A stretch of DNA of 64,000 nucleotides. Source: an uncultured Geobacter sp. (GTDB lineage Bacteria > Desulfobacterota > Desulfuromonadia > Geobacterales > Geobacteraceae). The notes under the pieces were generated by a model, which ran no database searches, was not told where the DNA came from, and was given only the letters and a program-made list of their open reading frames with translations. Positions within the stretch are counted from its first letter, which is position 1, and the number at the start of each line of letters is the position of its first letter. A program made the position numbers and the translations under genes. Below are positions 37,766-46,125 of this stretch, piece by piece. The stretch lies in the NCBI GenBank assembly GCA_903925075.1, contig CAIYDQ010000276.1:16054-80053 (forward strand), given 5' to 3'.

Positions 37766-39094
37766 TCAACGCGCGGGAGTCGCCTGCTGTTTGGCTTCCT
37801 CTAGTTTGTCGGTGACGTTGTTCTTGATCCAAGAGCCATCCCACCATTCGATCGGATTGACCTGCTCGCCCGACACCACCACGCCGAAATGGAGATGGTC
37901 GCCGCCGGCCAGGCCGGTGTCGCCAGTGGCGCCGATGATCTGCCCTTTTTGCACTTCATCCCCGACTTTCACGTCGATCCGGCTCAGGTGCCCGTAGAGG
38001 GACTGCAGTCCCAACCCGTGATCGATGACGATGCACTGGCCGTAGATGCCGAGATCGTCGGCGTAGACGACCTTGCCATGGTTGGCCGCGGGCACCTTGG
38101 CATGGGGGAGCGAGGCGAGGTCGATGCCGAGGTGGGTCTGTTGGTCGACCAGTTTGCCGTGGTAGAAGTAACTGCGGAACTGGGCGAAGGCGCCGCGCGG
38201 CGCGGAGTTCGGCATGCGCAGGAAATCGCCCTGCCAAAGGGGGGTCGGCGAGCTCTTTTGAGCGCACTCCGCCAGGATCTTGAGGTCGTGGTCCCGCAAC
38301 TCGCGATTGGCCTTGAGAAAAACCTCCAGCGGGGTGGCCGCCTGCGGGAACAGGTGTTTAAACTCGCCGGAAATCTTGTCGAGAAAGGGGTCCTTCAACT
38401 CTATGCGGTCGCTGCGAAAGGACTTGGGCAGCAGATGATAATAGATGCCGGTTAAGCGTTCGTTGCCGGCGCGGTCGACGGCCAGCACCTTGGGCACGAA
38501 GCGCTCGGCCGGCAGGTTGTAGGGCATCGGGAAGAGGCAGGCGTACACATCGCCGCTTTGCCGGTAGCCCGGAAAGAAGCGATCGCCGAAGACGACGCCT
38601 TGCTTTTGAACCTCCCGATTGATGGTGTAGACAACGAGCCCCGCTCCCCCGCGGGAGACGTTGTGCGCGATGCTCAGCACCGTGACGGCCGGCGGCTTGT
38701 TCTGGTAGTCGAAATCCAGAGACAATGCCGTGCTGTTGCCGCGGCCGAGATTGAAGCTGGAGCGGTCGCCAACTTCGACATTCAGTTTGAAGGGGCCGTC
38801 CTTCAGGCCCGGCTGTTGGGCGATGGTGAATGTTTCACGTACTTCCCGGGTGCCGGCGGGGTATTCCCTGGCGAGAATCGCCGTTTTTTTGTTCCCTTGC
38901 ACGGCTTCCACCGTTAGATTTTTAAGCCCTGAGCCCGGATCCCGCAAGGTCATCACCAGGGTCATCCTTGCCGAAACCGGCCCCGATTGCGGCGTGACCG
39001 AGACAACCGGAGGGGTGGTGTCCCACACGAAAAAAACGCCGAGTCCAACGACTGCGACGATCACGACAATGGCGACGATTGCGGAGATTTTCAT
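37766..39094 (-). CDS. membrane-anchored M23 family metallopeptidase
   Basis: The 442-aa protein has an N-terminal transmembrane helix (residues 5-27), a beta-rich periplasmic region (about 30-285) with Ig-like repeats, and the LytM/M23 domain (about 300-425) with HLGIDL, GQCIVIDHGLGLQSLYGHLS and HLHFGV providing zinc ligands. It is expected to cut peptidoglycan cross-links or to act as a scaffold for amidases. All zinc ligands appear intact, so it is likely an active endopeptidase. Confidence 0.9.
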   Translation of the reverse strand: MKISAIVAIVVIVAVVGLGVFFVWDTTPPVVSVTPQSGPVSARMTLVMTLRDPGSGLKNLTVEAVQGNKKTAILAREYPAGTREVRETFTIAQQPGLKDGPFKLNVEVGDRSSFNLGRGNSTALSLDFDYQNKPPAVTVLSIAHNVSRGGAGLVVYTINREVQKQGVVFGDRFFPGYRQSGDVYACLFPMPYNLPAERFVPKVLAVDRAGNERLTGIYYHLLPKSFRSDRIELKDPFLDKISGEFKHLFPQAATPLEVFLKANRELRDHDLKILAECAQKSSPTPLWQGDFLRMPNSAPRGAFAQFRSYFYHGKLVDQQTHLGIDLASLPHAKVPAANHGKVVYADDLGIYGQCIVIDHGLGLQSLYGHLSRIDVKVGDEVQKGQIIGATGDTGLAGGDHLHFGVVVSGEQVNPIEWWDGSWIKNNVTDKLEEAKQQATPAR

Positions 39095-39529
39095 GGCAGT
39101 TGCTCCACTTTAAGGTTTCGGGTTTGCTGCGCAATTTGAGCTCTGGGTTTGCTGCCTAAAGTGGCGTGTATTTCTGAGGAGTTGACACGTTTTGTGGCAG
39201 AAGACCGACCGCCGCGCCCGTGGGGGCGGCTGAAGCACTTTCGGATTCTAACATTCGAATCCGCAAAGTCCAGCGCAGCCGGGGGCGGAGTTGCTGAATA
39301 GAGACTGGATACGCGCGGATCGGCGGTGAGACGGTTTGATTGCGCCGGCCGACCGGCAAAGATCGCTTCAGGCGCTGGCAGAGATAAAGAGAGGTCGCGG
39401 GTGGGACGGCTGGCAACTTCGGGAGTATACGCTGAAATATTTTTTTGCGACAGACTATAAATTGCCCGCCGCAGGTGCTATATTGTCCACCAGCTAGCTA
39501 GCGCAGCAAATTTCGGGAAAAGGAGGTAG

Positions 39530-39671
39530 TCAATATCAGAGATACTCCACCGAAGAGGAACCTAAATTCATGACGGTAGCAAACGATCCGGTGACGTCAA
39601 AGTTCCGGAATGACCCTTGAAAAGGGTACCCTGCGAAGAAAAAAAATGAGGCCCGCCATATCGGCGGGCCT
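39530..39671 (+). ncRNA. candidate structured RNA or micro-ORF transcript
   Basis: The region after AAGGAGGTAG (39520-39530) contains small hairpins (CCGG...CCGG near 39587-39609; ACCCTT-GAA-AAGGGT at 39613-39627) and ends at the hairpin 39649-39671. A core ...GTAGCAAAC ... GTGACGTCAAAG... faintly recalls the GEMM c-di-GMP aptamer but lacks its tetraloop arm. A 16-codon ORF (39570-39620, MTVANDPVTSKFRNDP) with an AGAGGA site overlaps it. Neither interpretation is firm. The rest of 39095-39529 has no gene I can support. Confidence 0.3.
39649..39671 (-). terminator. terminator of the hemerythrin/MshEN gene
   Basis: AGGCCCGCC-ATATC-GGCGGGCCT stem-loop. On the minus strand it is followed by CATTTTTTTTC, a strong T run, and lies 48 bp after that gene's stop. 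It could also end a plus-strand transcript (TTTCATTTT). Confidence 0.85.
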
Positions 39672-39718
39672 TTCATTTTCGGGAGCCTTTGCCGGCAACA
39701 TTTTGCCTTGACGTTCTT

Positions 39719-40528
39719 TTATACTGCTGACTCTCTTGGCAACATCCCTTTTTGAACAGCCTGGGCATACATCACCTCCTGCTGTTCGATGACGCCCATC
39801 TCCACCAGAATCTGGCCGACCAGTTTGCCGTCGCTCGTTTTTTGGCTGAGCAAAGCCCGTTCCATCGTCTCATAGCTGATCAGACCCGATTCGACCAGGA
39901 TATGGCCTATCTTCTCGGTATAAAGTGACTTGCCCTCTTGCGCCATCAGGGCATTCTTGAGCTCGTGCCTGCTGACGACGCCCATTTCCACCAGGATGAG
40001 GCCGAGTTTCCTGCCCGTTTCCTGCTATTTAACCAGGGCCCGCTCTACGGTCACGGCCGATACTATCTGCGAGTTGACCAGAATCTCGCCCAACTTCTTG
40101 GAAATCAACTGGCCCTTGGCCTTTTCCGAGGCCGCCAGCAGGTAGTCGTTGAACGCCCTGTCCATGTGTTTGCTGTGCGAGATGATCCAGCGGATCATGG
40201 TTGCCTTGACGGCCAGGGCTATTTCCTGAGCATCCCTTCCCGATCGCAGTCCTGCCTTGAACGCCTCCAGCTCCTCGACAAATCGCCGGTGCGCGGTAAC
40301 ATGCTCCGCCCGTTCCGGGAATTTCGACCTTTCCTGCATGTCTTCTTCGTATTTGAAATGTTCTTGGGCATAGTGATCCAGGTAGTGGAAGAATTCTTCA
40401 ACCTGTTTGTGTCCATGCTCCAGTTCGATTGCCGCCGAGAAAAGCTCGAACTTTGCGAACAGTTCCTGCTGTTGGACGTCTAGTTCGCGTATTCCCGTCT
40501 CAAGTTCCCTGTTCCATTGCAATGGCAT
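39719..40528 (-). pseudogene. hemerythrin with MshEN-like repeats, interrupted by amber codon
   Basis: The frame runs 40528 to 39719 with one TAG at 40027-40025. Residues 1-130 form a hemerythrin domain (HYLDHYAQEHFKYEEDM, HVTAHRRF, HSKHMDRAF), but the first iron-ligand His is Gln (ELDVQQQELF). Four repeats of about 35 residues follow, of the type KLGxILVxxGxI...AL..Q, resembling the MshEN c-di-GMP-binding motif. The TAG falls after repeat 1 at ALVK-stop, where repeats 2 and 3 have Q (ALMAQ, ALLSQ), so it is a CAG-to-TAG change. As written, a 167-aa and a separate 90-aa fragment result. Related by theme to the hemerythrin genes at 42911 and 47235. Confidence 0.8.
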
Positions 40529-40757
40529 AACGGTTACTCCCCCGGCGGCACTGCATACAGTTAGATATGTCCAATATCTTTGCAGCAGTAAACGCTATTG
40601 CGACTTGATTAAAAAATTTAAATACATGCCAACTCGGTCAGTTTGCGGCACAAAGTCAATCGCTTGTCTGATTCGGCATTCGAATTATACATGAAAACGA
40701 GTTTTTACCAAAAGAGGTAATATAGCCGCCGATTGCAAGCGACTGTCGGCTTTCCGC

Positions 40758-40786
40758 TTGACGCTTTCCGCGTCGTCGTGTTATAT
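40758..40786 (+). promoter_or_regulatory. promoter for the marR-MFS unit
   Basis: TTGACG (40758-40763), 17-bp spacer, TTATAT (40781-40786), with the palindrome at 40789-40800 at the predicted start of transcription. Confidence 0.65.
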
Positions 40787-40788
40787 GG

Positions 40789-40800
40789 GTGTATATACAC
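40789..40800 (+). promoter_or_regulatory. palindrome, likely MarR operator
   Basis: GTGTATATACAC is a perfect 12-bp inverted repeat directly after the -10 element of the marR promoter, the usual place for autoregulation by a MarR dimer. Confidence 0.55.
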
Positions 40801-40822
40801 GCTAAGGGGAGCAGGAACAAAG

Positions 40823-41302
40823 ATGACAACCAAACCGCCGATTGATAGCCCGGCAAAAAACCCGCCAAGCGTCTGCATCTGCGTCAACGTGCGCCGGGCA
40901 TCCCGCGCCATTACCAGGATTTACGACAAGGCCCTGGAGCCGAGCAATCTGAAGGTGACGCAGTTTTCCGTGCTGGTGACCGTAATGCACGCAGGTCCGA
41001 TCAACACCACCAATCTCTCCCGCCTCCTGAACCTCGACCGAACCACTCTGGTCAGGAACCTCAAGTGCGCGGAGCAGTCGGGATACACGGAAACCATCGC
41101 CGCCTCTAACCCCCGCGAAAGGCTGATCGCCATCTCCGCATCCGGCCGCAAGGCCGTCGAAGCGGCCATGCCCCACTGGCGCGCCGTACAGAGGCAGCTT
41201 CGCGACCATCTCGGCCGTGAACATCTTGAGCAGTTCGCGGTGCTGGCCGCCTCTCTGGAAAAGCTCTCCGGCGAGTTCGGCGTAGATGCCAACACCGACT
41301 GA
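40823..41302 (+). CDS. MarR-family transcriptional regulator
   Basis: The ATG at 40823 follows GGGGAGCAGGAACAAAG; earlier in-frame starts lie within the promoter. The 159-aa protein has the MarR winged helix (about residues 45-115; VTQFSVLVTVMHAGPINTTNLSRLL, DRTTLVRNLKCAEQSGY, PRERLIAISASGRKAVE) and flanking dimerisation helices. Several cysteines near the N-terminus (CICVNVRRASRAI) could sense redox or ligands. The adjacent MFS transporter is the probable target. Confidence 0.88.
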   Translation: MTTKPPIDSPAKNPPSVCICVNVRRASRAITRIYDKALEPSNLKVTQFSVLVTVMHAGPINTTNLSRLLNLDRTTLVRNLKCAEQSGYTETIAASNPRERLIAISASGRKAVEAAMPHWRAVQRQLRDHLGREHLEQFAVLAASLEKLSGEFGVDANTD

Positions 41303-41403
41303 GGCAGCGGCCCCGCCTGCGCTTGCGCGGCAGGGCCGCCTTGACGATACCTGCACCCAAAGGTGCGCAACCGAAACAGCACGGCTTACCTCAAGGGGGA
41401 GAT

Positions 41404-42750
41404 ATGTCTCAGGCACCAGGGCCAACTACAAACGGCGCGGACGCTGCGCCGACTCTGGAAGCTGCCGGCGGTCAGCCGCGCCGGAGCTTTCACTACGCCT
41501 GGGTCGTGCTGGCGGTCACCTTCCTGACGCTGCTGACCACTGCGGGGATCAGGTCCACCCCCGGGATACTGATCGTGCCGCTGGAGCACGAATTCGGCTG
41601 GTCGCGGGCCACCATTTCCCTGGCGGTATCGATGAACCTCCTGCTGTACGGCCTGATGGGTCCTTTTGCCGCGGCCTTCTTCGACAGGATCGGCATCCGG
41701 CGCACCATGTCCATCGCCCTTTGCCTCTTGGCCATGGGAGTGAGCGCCACGGTGTTCATGACCAAGCCCTGGCACATGATCGTGGTCTGGGGGGTCGTGG
41801 TCGGCTGCGGGGCGGGGATGACGGCCTACAGCCTGAGTGCGACGGTGGTCAACCGCTGGTTCCATAAATCGCAAGGAACGGTAATGGGCGTTTTGACCGC
41901 CAGTACGGCCACCGGCCAACTGCTGTTCCTGCCGCTTTTGGCCACGCTGTCGCATCACCACGGCTGGCGGTCGGCGGCGCTGTGCATAGCCGGCGCAGCG
42001 GTGGTCGTTTTGCCGCTGGTGCTGATTTTCATGCGCAACCGACCGCAGGACCTGGCCCTGCTCCCTTATGGCCAGACGCCGGGCGAGAGCGACTGCGCGG
42101 CGCCGAGCGGGGCCGGTCTGAACCCCTTCCGGGCCGCCATCATGGGGTTGCAGCGCGGCCTGCATTCCAGGGATTTCTGGCTACTGGCCGGCAGCTTCTT
42201 CATCTGCGGGGCCAGCACCAACGGTCTGATCGGCACTCACCTGATCCCCGCCTGCGTCGATCACGGCATCCCTGAGGTGCGCGCCGCCGGTCTTTTAGCG
42301 ATGATGGGCATCCTCGACCTCTTCGGCACCACCTTCTCCGGTTGGCTGTCCGACCGTTATAACTGCCGTTATCTGCTGTGTTGCTATTATGGCCTGCGAG
42401 GCCTGGCGCTCCTCGGTCTGCCGTACGCCCTTTCCGGGCCGCAGTGGGGGCTCTCGGCCTTCGCCCTGTTCTACGGCCTGGACTGGATCGCCACCGTTCC
42501 CCCCACGGTGCGTCTGACCGCCGAAGCCTTTGGCCGCAACAACGTCGGCGTCATGTTCGGCTGGATCTTCGCGAGCCATCAGGTGGGCGCGGCCTTGGCC
42601 GCCACTTTCGCAGGGACGGTGCGCACCTACCTCGGCGATTACCTGATCGCCTTCATCCTCTCCGGAATAATCTGCCTGCTTGCCGCCGGGCTGGTGCTGC
42701 GCATCAACAGGCAGGAAGTCCCGGTCGCGGCAGCCGAAGCGGCGAGTTGA
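41404..42750 (+). CDS. MFS transporter, monocarboxylate/oxalate-formate-like
   Basis: The ATG at 41404 has a GGGGGAG site; upstream ATG 41323 would add 27 residues that are not membrane-like. The 448-aa protein has 12 predicted transmembrane helices. Its start (HYAWVVLAVTFLTLL, TPGILIVPLEHEFGWSRATIS) and motif A DRIGIRRTM match the monocarboxylate and oxalate:formate-antiporter side of the MFS. It is directed by the MarR regulator upstream. The substrate is unknown. Confidence 0.85.
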   Translation: MSQAPGPTTNGADAAPTLEAAGGQPRRSFHYAWVVLAVTFLTLLTTAGIRSTPGILIVPLEHEFGWSRATISLAVSMNLLLYGLMGPFAAAFFDRIGIRRTMSIALCLLAMGVSATVFMTKPWHMIVVWGVVVGCGAGMTAYSLSATVVNRWFHKSQGTVMGVLTASTATGQLLFLPLLATLSHHHGWRSAALCIAGAAVVVLPLVLIFMRNRPQDLALLPYGQTPGESDCAAPSGAGLNPFRAAIMGLQRGLHSRDFWLLAGSFFICGASTNGLIGTHLIPACVDHGIPEVRAAGLLAMMGILDLFGTTFSGWLSDRYNCRYLLCCYYGLRGLALLGLPYALSGPQWGLSAFALFYGLDWIATVPPTVRLTAEAFGRNNVGVMFGWIFASHQVGAALAATFAGTVRTYLGDYLIAFILSGIICLLAAGLVLRINRQEVPVAAAEAAS

Positions 42751-42910
42751 CCGGCTGGCTGACCGGCAACGGGTTACGAGCCGCCCTCGTTCGAGTCTGC
42801 GCAGAAAAAACGCTCAAGTTGCGCCGACGCCTAACCGAAGAGAAGGTTTGACCGCGGTAATAGAGACTATTTAACCTAAGGTACGAAGTGAAAAGAAAGG
42901 GGAAGTAATT

Positions 42911-43318
42911 ATGGCACTGATGGAGTGGACTCCGGCATACAGCGTAAAGGTGAAAAAGTTCGACGAGCAGCACAAAAAGCTGGTGGAGATGATCAATCAA
43001 CTGCACGACGCCATGAGGGCGGGACAAGGCAACGCCATGCTGGGCGTGGTCTTGCAGCAGCTGATTTCCTACACCGCGACCCATTTCGCCGAAGAGGAAA
43101 AGATGATGCAGACGCACGGCTTTCCGGGTCTGGCCGCCCATAAGCTGGAGCACCAAAAACTGGTAACCCACGTGCTCGATCTGCAGAAGCAGTTTCAGGC
43201 GGGAAGCGCCATGCTGACCCTGACCGTGATGAACTTTCTGAAGGACTGGTTGGTCAGCCACATCAAAGGCGTCGATCAGAAATACGGCGAATTCCTCAAC
43301 ACCAAAGGCGTTTCCTGA
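42911..43318 (+). CDS. bacteriohemerythrin
   Basis: The 135-aa single-domain protein has all di-iron ligands in order: FDEQHKKL, HDAM, HFAEEEKMM, HKLEHQKL, HIKGVDQKY. It binds O2 reversibly in the cytoplasm and is thought to act in O2 storage, delivery or sensing in microaerobic bacteria. The ribosome binding site is AAAGGGG. No operon partner. Confidence 0.95.
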   Translation: MALMEWTPAYSVKVKKFDEQHKKLVEMINQLHDAMRAGQGNAMLGVVLQQLISYTATHFAEEEKMMQTHGFPGLAAHKLEHQKLVTHVLDLQKQFQAGSAMLTLTVMNFLKDWLVSHIKGVDQKYGEFLNTKGVS

Positions 43319-43522
43319 TTTCTTCCCCTGCCGGCCCCTCCCTTGCGCAATGCCACAGCTTTAAGGAAAGTCTCTTCCCCCTTGATGGGTCCTGGAGCTA
43401 ACTTAAGGCACCTTTGCACCAAAGCTCCCCCTCCCGCAAGGGGAGGGGGAGTAAATGCCAAAGCAGAGCTTAACTAACCACCCGCAAGAACCCGCAAGAG
43501 GGAGAGGGGGAGGGGAGGGCGA

Positions 43523-43957
43523 TTAAGCGCTGAGCGCTATCTGGTCCCCGGGTTCAATGGAACCGCCCCGCAGCACCTTGACGAAAATCCCTTCCTTCGG
43601 CATCACGCAGTCGCCGGCCTGCTCGTAGATGGCGCAGCGGGTATGGCACTCCTTGCCTATCTGCGTCACTTCCAAAAGGGTTTCACCGATGGTCAACCGG
43701 GTGCCGATGGGAAGCGCGGGAAGATCGATTCCTTGCGTGGTGATGTTCTCGGCGAAGTCCCCGGCGGAAACGGAGAGTCCCATCCGCTGCATCTTCTCGA
43801 TGCTCTCCTGAGCGAGCAGGCTCACCTGCCGATGCCAGTCCCCGGCATGGGCGTCCCCGATGATGCCGTGATTCTCCCGCAACACCACCTGATCCACGGG
43901 CGTTTTGCGCTCTCCTTTGTTGGCGCTTGTGCAAACCGCGATGACTACTGCCGACAT
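43523..43957 (-). CDS. MOSC domain protein
   Basis: The ATG at 43957 is preceded by AAAAGGAG; the in-frame start upstream runs into the moeA gene. The 144-aa protein is a stand-alone MOSC domain (GIIGDAHAGDWHRQVSLLA, SAGDFAENITTQGID, GKECHTRCAIY with the conserved Cys, MPKEGIFVKVLRGG). MOSC domains bind the sulfurated molybdenum cofactor. It is the last gene of the Mo-cofactor operon. Confidence 0.9.
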   Translation of the reverse strand: MSAVVIAVCTSANKGERKTPVDQVVLRENHGIIGDAHAGDWHRQVSLLAQESIEKMQRMGLSVSAGDFAENITTQGIDLPALPIGTRLTIGETLLEVTQIGKECHTRCAIYEQAGDCVMPKEGIFVKVLRGGSIEPGDQIALSA

Positions 43958-44033
43958 ATGCATCTCCTTTTGCCGTCTCCCTTGCCAACAAGCGGGAGAA
44001 ACGGCGGCTTTTTCTTGTTTCGGTGTTTCGTCT

Positions 44034-45248
44034 TCAGTCGATCTCTTCCATTTCGAAGCCCCGGTCAAGCAGCATGACTTCAACCGCGTCCCCCGGCACC
44101 AGCGAGGCATGTGGGGCCAGGCGGATCAGGCCGTTGCCCTGGATCAGCGAGGAAAGCCGGCCGGAGCTTTGGTTGCCGGTGGTCGATACGTGATAGCTGT
44201 CGCCATGCCGGGATACGATGCCGCGCATCAGATGCGGGCGCGCCCCCTCGTTGGCGACCGGTTCCTGCATGAGCGCCTTCACGGTGGGCCGAAACAGCCG
44301 CCGATGCCCCATGGCCTTGAGTATGGACGGCCGCACGAACAGCTCGAAGGAAACCATGGCGGCAACCGGATTGCCCGGCAGGGCGAAGACGGGTTTCCCT
44401 TCCAGCACGGCAAAGGCGAGCGGTTTGCCCGGCTTCATGTCGACCTTCCAAAAGGTGACGCTCCCCCCCAGTTTCTCGATGGCGAGCTTGACGTAGTCGC
44501 GGTCGCCGACCGAGACCCCTCCGGTGATCACCAGAAAATCCGCGTTCATGCCGGCCTTGATTTTCTCGCAGGTCCCCTCCAGCGTGTCCTGGGCGATCCC
44601 CAAAAGCACCGGGTCTCCGCCGGCCTCCAGCACCTGCGCGGCCAGAGTGTAGCTGTTGGAGTTGATGATCTTGCCGGGCGCGGGGGTCGAGCCGGGTTCC
44701 AGCAGCTCGTCGCCGGTGGAGAGGATGGCGATCCTCGCCTTTCTGTGCACGGCCACCGAGGTGGTGCCCATGGCCGAGAGCATCCCCGTTTCCTGGGGGC
44801 GCAAAAGCGAGCCGGCGGCGATAACCACCTTGCCGCACTGGATATCCTCGCCGCGCTGGCGGATATGCGCTCCCGACGCGACCTCGGGGCCGATTTCGAG
44901 CCAGTCGCCGTCCAGCTTCACGTCCTCGATGGGGACCACCGTGTCGCAGCCCGGAGGGAGCGGCGCTCCGGTCATGATCTTGATCGCCTCGCCCGGCGGC
45001 ACCGGCGCCGAGCGCGCCTCGCCCGCCGGGAGAAAACCGGTGACCCGCAGCCTTTTACCGCCTTGCGCGGACTGGCTGCAAAAGGCGTAGCCGTCCATGG
45101 CCGAATTGTCGGCCGGCGGGATGTCCCAGGGGGCGATGTGGTCTTCGGGAGTGACCCGGTTAAGCCCCTGGAACACGGAAACCTTTTCCGTTTCCAGCGG
45201 CGCTATGTATGCCAGGATGGTGCGCTGCGCTGCCTCGATGCTGATCAT
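44034..45248 (-). CDS. moeA: molybdopterin molybdotransferase MoeA
   Basis: The 404-aa protein has the MoeA domains with PPADNSAMDGYAF, IMTGAPLPPGCDTVVPIED, the MoaB-like domain (ILSTGDELLEPG, ITGGVSVGDRDYV) and MKPGKPLAFAVLEGKPVFALPGNPVAAM, plus the C-terminal barrel. It inserts molybdate into adenylated molybdopterin. It overlaps the ModE-like gene by 4 bp. Confidence 0.96.
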   Translation of the reverse strand: MISIEAAQRTILAYIAPLETEKVSVFQGLNRVTPEDHIAPWDIPPADNSAMDGYAFCSQSAQGGKRLRVTGFLPAGEARSAPVPPGEAIKIMTGAPLPPGCDTVVPIEDVKLDGDWLEIGPEVASGAHIRQRGEDIQCGKVVIAAGSLLRPQETGMLSAMGTTSVAVHRKARIAILSTGDELLEPGSTPAPGKIINSNSYTLAAQVLEAGGDPVLLGIAQDTLEGTCEKIKAGMNADFLVITGGVSVGDRDYVKLAIEKLGGSVTFWKVDMKPGKPLAFAVLEGKPVFALPGNPVAAMVSFELFVRPSILKAMGHRRLFRPTVKALMQEPVANEGARPHLMRGIVSRHGDSYHVSTTGNQSSGRLSSLIQGNGLIRLAPHASLVPGDAVEVMLLDRGFEMEEID

Positions 45249-45625
45249 AGGCGGGATTCCTCCGGGATTGAAGCTTCAAAGCCGAGTTCGGAGAACTTGC
45301 GGTTCACCCCGTCGTTGAACCCGGCTTGCAGCAGATCGAATTTTTCCAAAAGGGCGACGGCACGCGGAGTAAGCGTCGACAATCCCCCGCCCGCCCCGCC
45401 TTTCACGCGATTGACCAGGGGAAAGCCCAGCCGTTTTTCCATGGCGTCGAGGTAGGTCCAGGCCTTGCGATACGGTATCCCCATCTGCTTGGCCGCGGCG
45501 TTGATGGAGCCGGTCTGCCGGATCAGGCGCAGCAGCAGCTCGCGCCCGTGGCCGAACACCGGCTCGCCGTCGACCTCCAGCCAGATCTTGGAGCGGACCT
45601 GCAAGGGAGAGTCGGCGGCGCTCAT
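45245..45625 (-). CDS. ModE N-terminal-type winged-helix regulator
   Basis: The ATG at 45625 overlaps the mobB stop by 4 bp, and upstream frame is shadow. The 126-aa protein has the ModE/LysR-type winged helix (GRELLLRLIRQTGSINAAAKQMGIPYRKAWTYLDAMEKRLGFPLV, residues 25-70) but no molybdate-binding TOBE domains. It probably regulates molybdenum genes, sensing through a partner or directly as a short ModE. Confidence 0.85.
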   Translation of the reverse strand: MSAADSPLQVRSKIWLEVDGEPVFGHGRELLLRLIRQTGSINAAAKQMGIPYRKAWTYLDAMEKRLGFPLVNRVKGGAGGGLSTLTPRAVALLEKFDLLQAGFNDGVNRKFSELGFEASIPEESRL

Positions 45626-46125
45626 CTGATGAACCGCTCGACGATGAAATCGGCGACTTGGCGCGGGTTGTTCAGGTCCATGACCGGCACGTCCAAGGTC
45701 AGCGGCTCGTCGCTGGCCACCGCCACCAGGGTCGGATCGTGCTGCTCGCCCCGGCAAAGCAGGGTGGGGCTGCGCTCCCGGCGGTGCAGCTCGATCTTGG
45801 GCATGGAGCTCTTCTTGAAGCCCTCGGTGAGGATGATGTCCACGTCGTCGAAATAGCTGGCGATCAGTTCCTCGACCGGCGGCGCCTCCTCATGCCTCTT
45901 GATCAGCGCCAGCTTCTCGGGGGAGGCGATCAGCATGGTGTCGGCGCCGGCCGCGGCCAGGCGGTAGCTGTCCTTGCCGGGATGATCGATCTCGAAGCGG
46001 TGGGCGTCGTGCTTGATCACCCCTACCTTGTACCCCTGCTCCTTCAGGCAGGCGATCACCTTTTCCAGCAAGGTCGTCTTGCCGGTTCCCGACTTGGCCA
46101 CGAATGACACCGTTTGTGCGGTCAC
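45622..46125 (-). CDS. mobB: molybdopterin-guanine dinucleotide biosynthesis protein MobB
   Basis: The 167-aa protein has the P-loop FVAKSGTGKTTLLEK (residues 8-22), KVGVIKHDAHRFEIDHPGKDSYRLAAAGAD and ILTEGFKKS. It is a GTP-binding partner of MobA. It overlaps mobA and the regulator gene by 4 bp on each side. Confidence 0.94.
   Translation of the reverse strand: MTAQTVSFVAKSGTGKTTLLEKVIACLKEQGYKVGVIKHDAHRFEIDHPGKDSYRLAAAGADTMLIASPEKLALIKRHEEAPPVEELIASYFDDVDIILTEGFKKSSMPKIELHRRERSPTLLCRGEQHDPTLVAVASDEPLTLDVPVMDLNNPRQVADFIVERFIR

Noticed and set aside
39540..39630. GEMM (c-di-GMP-I) riboswitch
   Set aside because: Only parts of the conserved core are similar (GCAAAC, GTGACGTCAAAG); the GAAA-tetraloop arm and the distal receptor are not found, so it is reported only as a candidate RNA.
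43380..43520. Palindromic C/G-rich stretch as a mobile element
   Set aside because: Only CCCCTCCCGCAAGGGGAGG-type simple sequence; no terminal repeats or coding capacity.
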